From Campylobacteraceae bacterium (GTDB taxonomy: Bacteria > Campylobacterota > Campylobacteria > Campylobacterales > Campylobacteraceae), in assembly GCA_900753405.1 (NCBI GenBank), contig CAADYZ010000019.1:186001-250000 (forward strand): a DNA stretch of 64,000 nucleotides, given 5' to 3'. The notes below the pieces were generated by a model that was not told where the DNA came from, did no database searches, and saw only the letters and a list, made by a program, of their open reading frames with translations. The first letter of the stretch is position 1. Every line of letters begins with the position of its first letter. Below are positions 26,050 to 34,231 of this stretch, piece by piece. Position numbers and translations under genes: made by a program.

Positions 26050-26697
26050 ATGGCACTTTTTCGAGGCGTGAGAGATGGTTTTACTAAATTTGTTAAAATC
26101 AAATTTGGTTTTGACAAATTTGGCTTTTTTGGCGGCGGGTTAGGTCGAGTCGGCGGTTTTAAAGTGGCATGCAAAAAGGCGGCTTTAACAACGCTTGCCG
26201 CCTCGTTTTTAACAGCAAACGCAGGCGCAAACCCGCTTTCGTTTGAAACTCTTCAAGGCAACTTCACTCAAACTTTGCAAAGCCTAAACGGCGCAAAACT
26301 TACCTACACGGGCGAGTTTTTCGCCAGCGTGAAAAACGCCTTTTGGCACTACAAAACGCCAGTTGAAAAGCAGATTTATTTTAGCTATGAAGAGATCGTC
26401 ATCATCGACTACGCCTTAGAACAAGCCATCATCTCAAAAGTCGCGCAAACGCCGAATTTAAGCGAGATTTTAGCCAATGCCAAGCCTGATCGAAACGGGG
26501 TTTATGCGGCGATGTTTGACGGTGTGAAGTATGAAGTCAAGATTGGCGCAAACGGTGTTGCGAGGGAGATTTTCTACAAAGACAAGCTTGAAAATTTGGT
26601 GCAAATCACGCTTGATGCGAGAAAAGACGAGCTGATCAACAGCAGCACGCTTACGCCAAAAATTCCGCGACATTTTGACATTTTAAGAAGCCGCTAG
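26050..26697 (+). CDS. lolA: Outer-membrane lipoprotein carrier LolA with repeat-bearing N-terminal extension
   Basis: Periplasmic shuttle that carries lipoproteins from LolCDE to the outer membrane. The mature part shows FETLQGNFTQTLQ, LTYTGEFFAS, FWHYKTPVEKQIYFSYEEIVIIDY and the LolA-like EIFYKDKLENLVQI. The signal peptide hydrophobic core is KKAALTTLAASFLTANAGA (about residues 42-60), preceded by about 40 extra residues. A 24-bp repeat palindrome encodes part of that extension. The ATG at 26050 has a strong AAAAGGAG and follows aspC by 13 bp; a GTG at 26165 would give a normal signal peptide but has no ribosome-binding site. I keep the upstream start. lolB is not seen. Confidence 0.85.
   Translation: MALFRGVRDGFTKFVKIKFGFDKFGFFGGGLGRVGGFKVACKKAALTTLAASFLTANAGANPLSFETLQGNFTQTLQSLNGAKLTYTGEFFASVKNAFWHYKTPVEKQIYFSYEEIVIIDYALEQAIISKVAQTPNLSEILANAKPDRNGVYAAMFDGVKYEVKIGANGVAREIFYKDKLENLVQITLDARKDELINSSTLTPKIPRHFDILRSR
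26092..26115. repeat. 24-bp palindromic repeat inside the lolA leader
   Basis: GTTAAAATCAAA joined to TTTGGTTTTGAC, in frame in the n-region of the LolA signal peptide, encoding VKIKFGFD. Confidence 0.9.
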
Positions 26698-26720
26698 TTT
26701 AGCAAAAGTTTGGGGCGAAG

Positions 26721-28013
26721 ATGGAGATTTCGGCAAAACTTTTGCGTAATTTTGGCGCAACGCTGATTCATTTGGGCGAAAAAGGCGGCAAAAAGGTTGC
26801 GAAACTCTCCTTCTCACAAACGCCGACAACCGCGGCGGTTGAGGCACTTTCAAGGCAGTTAAACGCGGTGATTGAAGTCGTTTGTTCGCACGAGCAGGGC
26901 GACATCGGAGTTTTGCAAAAATTTGACGAAGACGCGGGTGAGTTTTTAAACACCTGTTTGCAAAGGGCGCTTAGAGCAAGGGCTAGCGACATTCACTTTG
27001 AAGCAATGCCGTTGGAGTGCAAAATTCGCATTCGGATTGACGGCGTGATGCAAGACTTTGGCGTGGTAAAAAGAGGCGATTACGAAGGACTTTTGAGCGT
27101 GATCAAGCTCACTTCGTCAATCGACATCGCCCAAAAACTGCTGCCCCAAGACGGGCGGTTTAGCGGCGAGTTTGACGGCGAGGAGTTTGACTTTCGCACC
27201 TCAACGCTGCCAAACATCCACGGCGAAAACGCGGTCATTCGCATCTTAAAAAAAAACCAAACCGCGCTTAGCCTTGAAAAACTCGGCTTTAACGAGGAAT
27301 TTTTGCGCTCGTTTAAGGAGTGCAGCCAAAAACCAAATTCGCTGATGCTCTTGTGCGGACCAACTGGAAGCGGCAAGACAACAACGCTTTACGCGGCGTT
27401 AAAAAACATCTGGCAAAGCGGCAAAAAGTTCATCAGCGTTGAAGACCCAGTTGAGTATAACCTTGAAAATGTCACCCAAACGCAACTCAACCAAAAGGCG
27501 GGGCTTGACTTTGAGGTGGCGTTAAGGGCGATTTTGCGGCAAGATCCTGATGTGGTGATGATCGGTGAGATTCGCGACACGCAAACCCTGCAAACCGCGC
27601 TGCGCGCCGCCTTGACAGGACATCAAGTCTTTTCAAGCATTCACGCAAATTCGGCGGCAAAAGCGGTGCTAAGGATGAGTGAGATGGGGGCGGCAAACTA
27701 CCTTTTGAGCGGAGCACTAAACGCCATCATCTCGCAACGCCTTGTGCGAAAACTTTGCGAGTGCAAGAGGCAAGTAGGGGCGGAATTTCTCCCAAACGGG
27801 TGCAAAAAGTGCTTTTTTACAGGGTATTTAGGACGCGTGGCGGTGGGTGAGATTTTGCGTGTGACGCCAAAGGTCGCAAGCCTCATCGCCAAAGGAGCGG
27901 AGGCTGAGGAGCTTGAAGCGGCGTGCGAAGGCTTTGTCGGCATCCACCAAAACGCCTTAAAGCTGGTTGAAGCTGGCGTGACGAGTAGAGAGGAAATTCG
28001 GGCTAAAATTTAG
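26721..28013 (+). CDS. ctsE: Type II secretion / competence ATPase (GspE/CtsE family)
   Basis: Cytoplasmic hexameric ATPase that powers a pseudopilus; in C. jejuni the homologue CtsE is needed for natural transformation. N-terminal domain ending near residue 95, then RASDIHFEAMP, Walker A CGPTGSGKTTTL (about 214), Asp box with EDPVEYN, Walker B DPDVVMIGEIRD (about 275), the HANS motif and a C-terminal Cys motif CxC-x12-CxxC (CECKRQ...GCKKCFFTGY). 430 aa, shorter than E. coli GspE because the N1 domain is absent, as in CtsE. A run of nine A (about 27248-27256) lies in the frame. The gene symbol follows the family; sequence alone cannot exclude another GspE paralogue. Confidence 0.87.
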   Translation: MEISAKLLRNFGATLIHLGEKGGKKVAKLSFSQTPTTAAVEALSRQLNAVIEVVCSHEQGDIGVLQKFDEDAGEFLNTCLQRALRARASDIHFEAMPLECKIRIRIDGVMQDFGVVKRGDYEGLLSVIKLTSSIDIAQKLLPQDGRFSGEFDGEEFDFRTSTLPNIHGENAVIRILKKNQTALSLEKLGFNEEFLRSFKECSQKPNSLMLLCGPTGSGKTTTLYAALKNIWQSGKKFISVEDPVEYNLENVTQTQLNQKAGLDFEVALRAILRQDPDVVMIGEIRDTQTLQTALRAALTGHQVFSSIHANSAAKAVLRMSEMGAANYLLSGALNAIISQRLVRKLCECKRQVGAEFLPNGCKKCFFTGYLGRVAVGEILRVTPKVASLIAKGAEAEELEAACEGFVGIHQNALKLVEAGVTSREEIRAKI

Positions 28014-28030
28014 TCAAATTCGGTTTTTGC
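28014..28030 (+). repeat. Dispersed repeat between the ctsE stop and the modE ribosome-binding site
   Basis: TCAAATTCGGTTTTTGC starts at the base after the TAG stop of ctsE and abuts the AAGGAG of modE. Confidence 0.85.
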
Positions 28031-28040
28031 AAGGAGTTGA

Positions 28041-28823
28041 ATGCAAGTTGATGTGAATCTTAAACTTTTGCTTGGCAACAGCAGGATTTTGCGGCGACAG
28101 ATCAAGCTTTTAAAGGCGGTTGATCGCACAAAAAGCATCACAGAAGCCGCACGCGAAATCGGCATCTCGTATAAAAACGCGTGGGACAGCATAAACGAAA
28201 TCAACGCCTTAGCAGACGAGCCGCTGCTCGTGCGAGCAAGTGGCAACCGCAAAAACAGCGGCAGCGAGCTAAGCAGCTACGCCAAAGGGTTGATCGCAAC
28301 TTATGAACGGTTGAGCGAGATTCAAAGCGAGGTTTTAAAACGGGTTTGTGAAGACGGACGGCTGGAAAATTTTAACGAAAAGGCGGCGCGTGGGCTTGAA
28401 AAGATCGGATTGCAAATCAGCGTCACAAACCAGATCAGCGTGAAGATCACGACCATTTTGCAAGACGACATTTTTGCCTACATCACCGCGAGTTTAAGCA
28501 ACGAAGAGCAGCTCACAGCACAGATTAATGTGGCGAGTTTGAAGCGGCTTTGCATCGAAGTTGGTGACGAGGTGGTTTTTGCGTTTAAGGCAAGCAAGGT
28601 TTTGTGCCAAAAGCGAGGAGAGGTGGATTTGTCAAAACCGAATTTGACTCAAAATACGCTTTTTGGTGTCGTCAGTGAGGTCAAAGAGGGGCAAAAAGCA
28701 AGGCAGGTCGCCGTGAAATGCGAACCAAATTTGACGCTTTACCTCACCTCAACGCAGCATTTTTGCGAGGGTGATGAGGTGGAAGTGAGCGTGCTAAGTG
28801 ATGACATCATCATCTGCGTCTAA
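28041..28823 (+). CDS. modE: Molybdate-responsive regulator ModE
   Basis: DNA-binding repressor/activator of molybdate uptake and molybdoenzyme genes. N-terminal winged helix-turn-helix (LLKAVDRTKSITEAAREIGISYKNAWDSINEIN, about residues 22-55), with RLENFNEKAARGLEKIGLQ as linker and two MOP/TOBE-type molybdate-binding domains (about 125-190 and 195-260). 260 aa, full length. A perfect 17-bp repeat copy (28631-28647) is translated as LSKPNLTQN in the loop between the two MOP domains. In C. jejuni ModE controls mod and tup genes; no mod genes are in the window. Confidence 0.93.
   Translation: MQVDVNLKLLLGNSRILRRQIKLLKAVDRTKSITEAAREIGISYKNAWDSINEINALADEPLLVRASGNRKNSGSELSSYAKGLIATYERLSEIQSEVLKRVCEDGRLENFNEKAARGLEKIGLQISVTNQISVKITTILQDDIFAYITASLSNEEQLTAQINVASLKRLCIEVGDEVVFAFKASKVLCQKRGEVDLSKPNLTQNTLFGVVSEVKEGQKARQVAVKCEPNLTLYLTSTQHFCEGDEVEVSVLSDDIIICV
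28631..28648 (-). repeat. In-frame dispersed repeat inside modE
   Basis: GTCAAAACCGAATTTGAC, read in frame as SKPNL between the two MOP domains. Confidence 0.92.
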
Positions 28824-28833
28824 GGAGAAAAGT

Positions 28834-29265
28834 GTGAGAGAAATTCTAGTCGTAGCTATCTCATCACCGATTTTAATCGGCGTGTATGAAGACGGCGCAT
28901 TAAGTCAAACTTTTAGCTCGCAAAAACACGCAAGCGAGGCGCTAATCGACTTTTTAGCCCAAGTTGCAAACGAGCCTATCGCAAGCGTGACTTACGCGAA
29001 TGGTCCGGGGAGTTTTATGGGTTTGAAGGTGGCTTATACAACGCTTAAAACCTTTTGTGACGCGCGTGGGGTTGAGCTTTTTGCGGCGAGTGGCTTTGAG
29101 TTTTGCAGCGCGATCAAGTCAAACGGCGGCTTTTGTTTTACGCTAAACGCGGGCGAAGTGAGGCTTGAAAAACGCACGCCTAGCGAGGTTGTTTTGCCGC
29201 AAAATTTAAGCAGCGTTAAGCGCCTTAGCGAGCTTTTGCCAAACTACATTTTAGACGCGGTTTAG
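28834..29265 (+). CDS. tsaB: tRNA threonylcarbamoyladenosine synthesis protein TsaB (short form)
   Basis: Partner of TsaD in t6A37 modification of ANN-decoding tRNAs. The family core YANGPGSFMGLKVAYTTLKTF (about residues 54-74) and the N-terminal ILVVAISSPILIGVY strand are visible. 143 aa, much shorter than E. coli TsaB (231) but similar to compact forms expected in this group. GTG start at 28834 chosen for AAGGAGA upstream; an ATG at 28798 lies within modE. Assignment rests on the core motif and moderate similarity. Confidence 0.8.
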   Translation: MREILVVAISSPILIGVYEDGALSQTFSSQKHASEALIDFLAQVANEPIASVTYANGPGSFMGLKVAYTTLKTFCDARGVELFAASGFEFCSAIKSNGGFCFTLNAGEVRLEKRTPSEVVLPQNLSSVKRLSELLPNYILDAV

Positions 29266-29272
29266 GAAGTTT

Positions 29273-29989
29273 ATGAGAGCGGATTTAGTTGTCGCACAAG
29301 AGTTTAACATCTCGCGAAACAAGGCAGCGGAGTTGATCAAAAACGCTCAGGTTGTGCAAGACGGCGTTGTTGTTAAGAGCCCTAGTTGCAACTTGGTGTC
29401 AAATTCGAATTTGAGCCTTTTGGGCGAGGTTTTTGTGAGTCGGGCGGCGTTGAAACTGCAAGACTTTTTGGCTCACAGCGAGCTAAGAGTCGGCGGCAAG
29501 CGCGCGCTTGATGTTGGGGCGAGCAAGGGCGGTTTTACGCAGATTTTGCTGCAAAATGGGGTCAAAAGCGTGGTTGCGGTTGATGTCGGGACGATGCAGT
29601 TTGACGAGAAATTGCGGCTTGATGAGCGGCTGGAAGTGAGAGAGCAGTGCGACATTCGCGAGTTTGAGAGCGCTCCGTTTGAGCTGGTGGTGGCGGATGT
29701 GAGTTTCATCTCGCTTAACCTCATTTTACCGCATTTGGTGCGGCTTTGTTGCGGCGAGCTAGTAGTGCTTTTTAAGCCGCAGTTTGAGGTCGGCAAAGAG
29801 GCAAAAAGAGACAAACTTGGAGTCGTCAAAGACCAAAGAGCGGTTGTGCGGGTGATGGATTTGTTTGAGGTGAATGCGTTAAAATCCAATTTGATTTTGC
29901 GTCAAAAAAGACAATGCGGCGTGGCGGGCAAAAACGGCAATGTCGAGTGGTTTTACTGGTTTAGCAGGGTTGGAGAGGAAGATGAGTGA
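29273..29989 (+). CDS. tlyA: TlyA-family rRNA 2'-O-methyltransferase
   Basis: Methylates 23S rRNA C1920 (and 16S C1409 in the long type), affecting capreomycin sensitivity and, in Campylobacter, virulence traits. N-terminal S4 RNA-binding domain (MRADLVVAQEFNISRNKAAELIKNAQVVQDG), then a Rossmann methyltransferase with ALDVGASKGGFTQILL (about residue 77), VADVSFISLNLILP and FKPQFEVG. 238 aa. The order tlyA-ribF-cmoA matches C. jejuni Cj0588-0590. The stop overlaps ribF by 8 bp. Confidence 0.95.
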   Translation: MRADLVVAQEFNISRNKAAELIKNAQVVQDGVVVKSPSCNLVSNSNLSLLGEVFVSRAALKLQDFLAHSELRVGGKRALDVGASKGGFTQILLQNGVKSVVAVDVGTMQFDEKLRLDERLEVREQCDIREFESAPFELVVADVSFISLNLILPHLVRLCCGELVVLFKPQFEVGKEAKRDKLGVVKDQRAVVRVMDLFEVNALKSNLILRQKRQCGVAGKNGNVEWFYWFSRVGEEDE

Positions 29990-30866
29990 GGTTTTAGCGA
30001 ATTTGTCAAAATCAAATTTGGTTTTGACGCGCGACTGGTTTGACAAAAACAGTGTCAAACGCTTAGCCATCGGGCGTTTTGACGGGCTGCATTTGGGACA
30101 TTTACAACTACTTAAAAGGCTGCAAAACGCGGAGGAAGCGGGGATTTTTTTGATCAAGTCCAACCAAAATCTCACGCCGCCAACGCACTTTGCAAAGTTT
30201 TGTGGGATGCAGTTTTTTGCTTACGACATCGAGGATTTGCGGCAAAAAAGCGGCGAGGAGTTTGCCGAGTTTTTGTGCGGCGAGTTTAAAGGGCTTGAAA
30301 AAGTTGTCGTTGGTTACGACTTTAAGTTTGCCAAAAACCGCAGTGCTGATGCGCAGGATTTGCGTGAAATGCTGGCAAAGAGGGGCGTGGCGGTCGAGGT
30401 TGTCAAGGAGTTTAGGCTTGGCGGCGTGGCGGTGCATAGCTCGCTCATCCGCGCGCTTTTGGCTCGCGGCGAGGTGGATGAGGCGGCGAAATTTTTGGGG
30501 CGAAATTACACGATTTTTGGCTTGCAAATAAGCGGTCAAGGGCTTGGCGGACGCGAACTTTTTGCAACCATCAACCTTGATGCAGGCGAGTTTTTGACGC
30601 CAAAATTTGGCGTGTATGCAGCAGTTGTGCGGCTAAAAGAGTGCGCGTTAAAGGCGGTTGTTTTTGTCGGAAACAGGCTTTCAACCGACCTAAAATTTAG
30701 CATCGAAGCACACATCTTAGAACCCTTTTCGCAAGAGGATTTAGGCGGTGAGATCGGCGTTGAGTTTGTCAAATTTTTGCGGCAAAACGCTAAGTTTGAC
30801 GAGCTGTCTCAGCTCAAAGAGCAGATCGCAAAAGACATCGCCAACGCGCGGCAAATTTTGGCATAA
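29982..30866 (+). CDS. ribF: Bifunctional riboflavin kinase / FAD synthetase
   Basis: Makes FMN and FAD from riboflavin. N-terminal nucleotidyltransferase domain with AIGRFDGLHLGHLQLL (about residues 27-42) in place of the usual G-x-FDGVHxGHQ, VVGYDFKFAKNRS, and VHSSLIRALLARGEVDEAAKFLGRNY leading into the C-terminal kinase domain (YTIFGLQISGQGLGGRELFATINL). About 294 aa. ATG at 29982 with GAGAGGAAG upstream. A 24-bp repeat (30005-30028) is translated as LSKSNLVLT in the N-terminus before the catalytic core. Confidence 0.93.
   Translation: MSEVLANLSKSNLVLTRDWFDKNSVKRLAIGRFDGLHLGHLQLLKRLQNAEEAGIFLIKSNQNLTPPTHFAKFCGMQFFAYDIEDLRQKSGEEFAEFLCGEFKGLEKVVVGYDFKFAKNRSADAQDLREMLAKRGVAVEVVKEFRLGGVAVHSSLIRALLARGEVDEAAKFLGRNYTIFGLQISGQGLGGRELFATINLDAGEFLTPKFGVYAAVVRLKECALKAVVFVGNRLSTDLKFSIEAHILEPFSQEDLGGEIGVEFVKFLRQNAKFDELSQLKEQIAKDIANARQILA
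30005..30028. repeat. 24-bp repeat palindrome in the ribF N-terminus
   Basis: GTCAAAATCAAA joined to TTTGGTTTTGAC, in frame, encoding SKSNLVLT. Confidence 0.92.
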
Positions 30867-30875
30867 AGGCAGAAG

Positions 30876-31580
30876 ATGAAGGATGAAATTTTCACGCAAC
30901 CGCTGCAAAAGCAGTTTGAGTTTAACGCAAGCGTGGCGAGCGTTTTTGACGATATGGCGAGTCGGTCGATCCCGTTTTACAACGCGGTTTGCAAGCTAGT
31001 TTGCGACTTTTTGAGTTTGGAGTTAAACACTGGCGCGCGCGTGGCGGACTTGGGCTGTTCGACTGCGACAACACTGCTTGCTTTGTGGCAAAAGCGGCAG
31101 GATTTGCGCTTAAAAGGTTTTGACAACAGCGCGCAAATGCTTGAAATCGCGGCGAAAAAATGCGAGGCATATGGCGCTAAAATCGAATTTGAATGCAGCG
31201 ACATTTTAGAGGCGGATTTTGAAGCAGATTCGGTCATCTTAAACTACTCTTTGCAGTTCATCCGCCCACCAAAACGCGCCAAATTCGTGGAGAAAATCTT
31301 CAACTCGCTAAGCGTTGGCGGCTCGCTTGTTTTAAGCGAAAAACTCGCCTTTACAAACGCGAAATTCGCAAAGGAGATGATCACCATTTACGAAGACTAC
31401 AAAATCTTGCAAGGCTACACGCAAACGGAGATCGCCGCTAAACGCGCCGCGCTGGAAAATGTGCTTGTGCCGTTTAGTTTGCAAGAAAATCAAACGATGC
31501 TTTTTGAGGCGGGATTTAAGCGCGTTGAGCTGCTTTTTTGCTGGGCGAATTTTGCTACACTAGTGGCGTTTAAGGAGTGA
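30876..31580 (+). CDS. cmoA: Carboxy-S-adenosyl-L-methionine synthase
   Basis: Converts SAM and prephenate to carboxy-SAM, used by CmoB for cmo5U34 of wobble tRNAs. SAM fold with RSIPFYN near residue 29, ADLGCSTATTLLAL (about 57), DNSAQML and VILNYSLQFIRPPKR (about 117); the sequence matches CmoA closely. 234 aa. Third gene of tlyA-ribF-cmoA, two bases before folC. Confidence 0.95.
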   Translation: MKDEIFTQPLQKQFEFNASVASVFDDMASRSIPFYNAVCKLVCDFLSLELNTGARVADLGCSTATTLLALWQKRQDLRLKGFDNSAQMLEIAAKKCEAYGAKIEFECSDILEADFEADSVILNYSLQFIRPPKRAKFVEKIFNSLSVGGSLVLSEKLAFTNAKFAKEMITIYEDYKILQGYTQTEIAAKRAALENVLVPFSLQENQTMLFEAGFKRVELLFCWANFATLVAFKE

Positions 31581-31581
31581 G

Positions 31582-32757
31582 ATGTTACGCAAATTTTTAG
31601 AAAACAAGCCCGTTTTTTACAAAAAGATCGACTTTGAGAGGTTTCCAAACGCCTACGCGGCGGTCAAACCGCATCTTTTGCTTCCGCGCGTGATCCACAT
31701 TGTCGGCACAAACGGCAAAGGCAGCACTGGGCGGTTTTTGGCTCAAATTTTGCACTCGCAAGGGCTGAGTGTCGGGCATTACACAAGCCCACACATCTTC
31801 GATTTTAACGAGCGGTTTTGGAGAGACGGCGAGGTTCTCTCGTGGGAGGTTTTAAACGCGTGCCACGAGCGGCTTTTGGGCTTTTTTGAGAAGCAAAACG
31901 CGCGCGAGCTGCCTTTGAGGCTGAGTTACTTTGAGTGGGCGACACTGCTTGCGGCGGTGGCGTTTGAGGGGTGTGACGAAGTGATTTTGGAGGCGGGAAT
32001 GGGCGGCGAGTTTGACGCGACAAATGTTTTTGCCAAAAAGATGAGTGTTTTTACGCCGATTGGGCTGGATCATTGCGAGATGTTGGGCGAGAGTTTAGAG
32101 CAGATCGCAACCACAAAGCTCAACTCGCTCTCTCCTGAGACTTTGGCGGTTTTTACAAGCGACTACGCCCTGCCTCAACTTGGCATTGACGCGGCGTTAA
32201 GCAAAGGCGTAAAGCCCTCTTTTGCGCCGCACACGCATTTTGAAGCAGTTAGCGAGTTTTTAAAAACGCGACCTTTGAGCGACTTTTTAGCCTCAAATTT
32301 AAACCTCGCCTACTTTGCAGCAAGGCTTTTGGGGCGCGAAATTGCTAAAATCAAATTTGATTTTGACCTAAAAGGGCGGTGCGAGAAAATCGCCCCAAAC
32401 CTCTGGGTGGATGTCGGACACAACCCTCACGCTGCGAAGGCGGTTTGTGAATTTGTCAAGCAAAATTTAATAAATTTAAAAGTAAATCTTGTTTATAATG
32501 CCTTCAAAGATAAGGATTTTGCGGAGATTTTGAGGATTTTTGTGCCTGTGATTAACCGCGTTTTGGTTTATGACTACGAAAGCAAAGACCGCGAGTTGGC
32601 TAGTGAGGAGATTTTCAAAACAGCGCAAAATTTAGGAGTTAAATGCGAGAAATTTCACGACATTTGCAGTGACGAAAATTACATTGTCTTTGGGTCGTTT
32701 ATGCTAGTTGAAAATTTTTTAAGAAATTTCAAGCAAGGTTTTAAAATAAAGGTTTAG
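31582..32757 (+). CDS. folC: Dihydrofolate synthase / folylpolyglutamate synthase
   Basis: Adds glutamate to dihydropteroate and polyglutamates folates. Mur-ligase-like fold with P-loop VGTNGKGSTGRFLA (about residue 41), TSPHIFDFNERF, GMGGEFDATN, and the C-terminal VDVGHNPHAA (about 272). 391 aa. A 24-bp repeat palindrome (32344-32367) lies in frame, encoding AKIKFDFD just before the KGRCEKI strand. Followed by the cell-shape genes, as in C. jejuni. Confidence 0.95.
   Translation: MLRKFLENKPVFYKKIDFERFPNAYAAVKPHLLLPRVIHIVGTNGKGSTGRFLAQILHSQGLSVGHYTSPHIFDFNERFWRDGEVLSWEVLNACHERLLGFFEKQNARELPLRLSYFEWATLLAAVAFEGCDEVILEAGMGGEFDATNVFAKKMSVFTPIGLDHCEMLGESLEQIATTKLNSLSPETLAVFTSDYALPQLGIDAALSKGVKPSFAPHTHFEAVSEFLKTRPLSDFLASNLNLAYFAARLLGREIAKIKFDFDLKGRCEKIAPNLWVDVGHNPHAAKAVCEFVKQNLINLKVNLVYNAFKDKDFAEILRIFVPVINRVLVYDYESKDRELASEEIFKTAQNLGVKCEKFHDICSDENYIVFGSFMLVENFLRNFKQGFKIKV
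32344..32367. repeat. 24-bp near-perfect palindrome inside folC
   Basis: GCTAAAATCAAA joined to TTTGATTTTGAC; translated AKIKFDFD. Confidence 0.9.
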
Positions 32758-32758
32758 T

Positions 32759-33670
32759 TTGAAAGATAAATTTGCGATAACATTTACTGATTTAAACGGC
32801 TCAAAAACATTCCTTCTAAGCGACATCATCAAAAAAGCTACGATCTACTTTGTGCTGTTTTTAGCACTCTTCATTGTCGGCGGCGTGTATTACATCTACC
32901 GCGTCAGCTCGACTACCGAAAAACTGCGTGATGTCAGAGACAACTTAAAAGTCGAGAGACAGGAGCTCAGTGACAAAAACGCAAAATACAAAGCAGAGTT
33001 AAAAACACTTGAAGAACAAATCCGCGTTAGTACTGAAAAATATGACGCTATCGAGGATAAAATCGCGCAGATGGAGGAGAATTTAGGGCTAAATCCAGAC
33101 GCGAAAATCAACCTTAGCGAAAGGATTGAAAATGTCCAGCTCAACGCCCTTGAAAAACAGCTTATTTTTACACAAATTCCAAACGGACTGCCGATGCAAT
33201 ACCGCCGTGTTAGCTCAAAATTTGGCTGGCGAGTGCATCCGACTGAGGATCGGCGAATTTTCCACCACGGAGTGGATTTAGCAGCTGAGATGGGGACACC
33301 GATTTACGCTACGGCGACTGGGATTGTCGAGTTTGCTGGTTACAACACGGGTGGATATGGCTACATCGTAACGATCAACCACAACTTTGGTTTTAAGACG
33401 CGTTACGCGCATATGACAAAAGACTTGCAGGTGAAAAACGGGCAGTTTGTGAATAAAGGCGACTTGCTTGGCTACTGCGGCAACACAGGCAGAAGCACAG
33501 GACCGCATTTGCACTATGAAGTTATGTTTTTGTTGCGTCATTTAGAGCCACTTAACTTTGTGAATTGGGATATTAAAAATTACGAAAACATCTTTGAAAA
33601 GGAGCGGAATATACCATGGGACTCTTTACTAAAAATAGTAACAGCAACGATACGCAACAAGCTACAGTAA
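32759..33670 (+). CDS. M23 peptidase, cell-shape endopeptidase (Csd1/Csd2-like)
   Basis: Membrane-anchored DD-endopeptidase that cuts peptidoglycan cross-links. Single transmembrane helix (about residues 25-47), periplasmic coiled coil (about 50-115, KLRDVRDNLKVERQELSDKNAKYKAELKTLEEQ-type heptads), then a LytM domain with zinc ligands in HHGVDLAAEMGTPI and in GPHLHYEVMF, and YGYIVTINHNFGFKTRYAHM between. 303 aa. TTG start at 32759, one base after the folC stop. In H. pylori the same neighbourhood encodes Csd1/Csd2 and CcmA, which set helical shape. Its 3' end overlaps the bactofilin gene by 55 bp. Confidence 0.9.
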   Translation: MKDKFAITFTDLNGSKTFLLSDIIKKATIYFVLFLALFIVGGVYYIYRVSSTTEKLRDVRDNLKVERQELSDKNAKYKAELKTLEEQIRVSTEKYDAIEDKIAQMEENLGLNPDAKINLSERIENVQLNALEKQLIFTQIPNGLPMQYRRVSSKFGWRVHPTEDRRIFHHGVDLAAEMGTPIYATATGIVEFAGYNTGGYGYIVTINHNFGFKTRYAHMTKDLQVKNGQFVNKGDLLGYCGNTGRSTGPHLHYEVMFLLRHLEPLNFVNWDIKNYENIFEKERNIPWDSLLKIVTATIRNKLQ

Positions 33671-34149
33671 TCAGCGCTGGGACGCTGATTAAAGGCGAGA
33701 TCAACTGCAAAAGCATTCTCTACATTGACGGCGGTTTTGAAGGGAGTGTGAATTGCTCTGAAATGGTCGTCATCGGCAAAAGCGGGCGCGTAAAAGGGCT
33801 GATCATCACCAACAAAGTCATCGTTAATGGCTTTATGCACGGAAACATTGACGCCGAGGCGATTGATGTGCTTCGTGGGGCGGTTTTGATCGGCGATATT
33901 GTCACAAACGAACTCACGCTTGAAAACGGCTCGAAATTCTCAGGACAGAGTATGTTTAAAAGCACGATCGACATCGGCGCGTTTGAAGACAAAGACGGGG
34001 CTGAACAGCTTGAAGGAGCAAAACGCTCTCAGCTTGAAGACAAAAGCGGGCAGAAAAACGCAAAACCGCAAGAGAAACGAGCTGACGAGAAAAAGGACAT
34101 TGACAACGCGTTGAATGCGCTAAGCTCAGACAACAAAAACAAAAACTAG
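33616..34149 (+). CDS. ccmA: Bactofilin (CcmA-like)
   Basis: Polymer-forming cytoskeletal protein that recruits M23 peptidases for cell curvature. The central right-handed beta-helix shows the repeating turns TVISAGTLIKGEINCKS, ILYIDGGFEGSVNCSE, MVVIGKSGRVKGLII, KVIVNGFMHGNIDAE, VLRGAVLIGDIVTNE and LTLENGSKFSGQS (about residues 15-115). N-terminus MGLFTKNSNSND is short and unstructured; the C-terminus is a charged Lys/Glu/Asp tail longer than the usual. 177 aa. AAAAGGAG precedes the start, inside the upstream peptidase gene. Confidence 0.93.
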   Translation: MGLFTKNSNSNDTQQATVISAGTLIKGEINCKSILYIDGGFEGSVNCSEMVVIGKSGRVKGLIITNKVIVNGFMHGNIDAEAIDVLRGAVLIGDIVTNELTLENGSKFSGQSMFKSTIDIGAFEDKDGAEQLEGAKRSQLEDKSGQKNAKPQEKRADEKKDIDNALNALSSDNKNKN

Positions 34150-34155
34150 CATTTT

Positions 34156-34184
34156 GGCAAGACGCTTTGGCGTTTTGCCCTTTT
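34156..34184 (+). terminator. Rho-independent terminator after the bactofilin gene
   Basis: GGCAAGACGC and GCGTTTTGCC form a 10-bp stem (one G-U) around TTTG, followed by CTTTT. It separates the folC-M23-ccmA run from mfd. Confidence 0.85.
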
Positions 34185-34231
34185 AACTCTCACAATTTTG
34201 CTAAAATCAAATTTGAATTTAAAGGCTGTCG

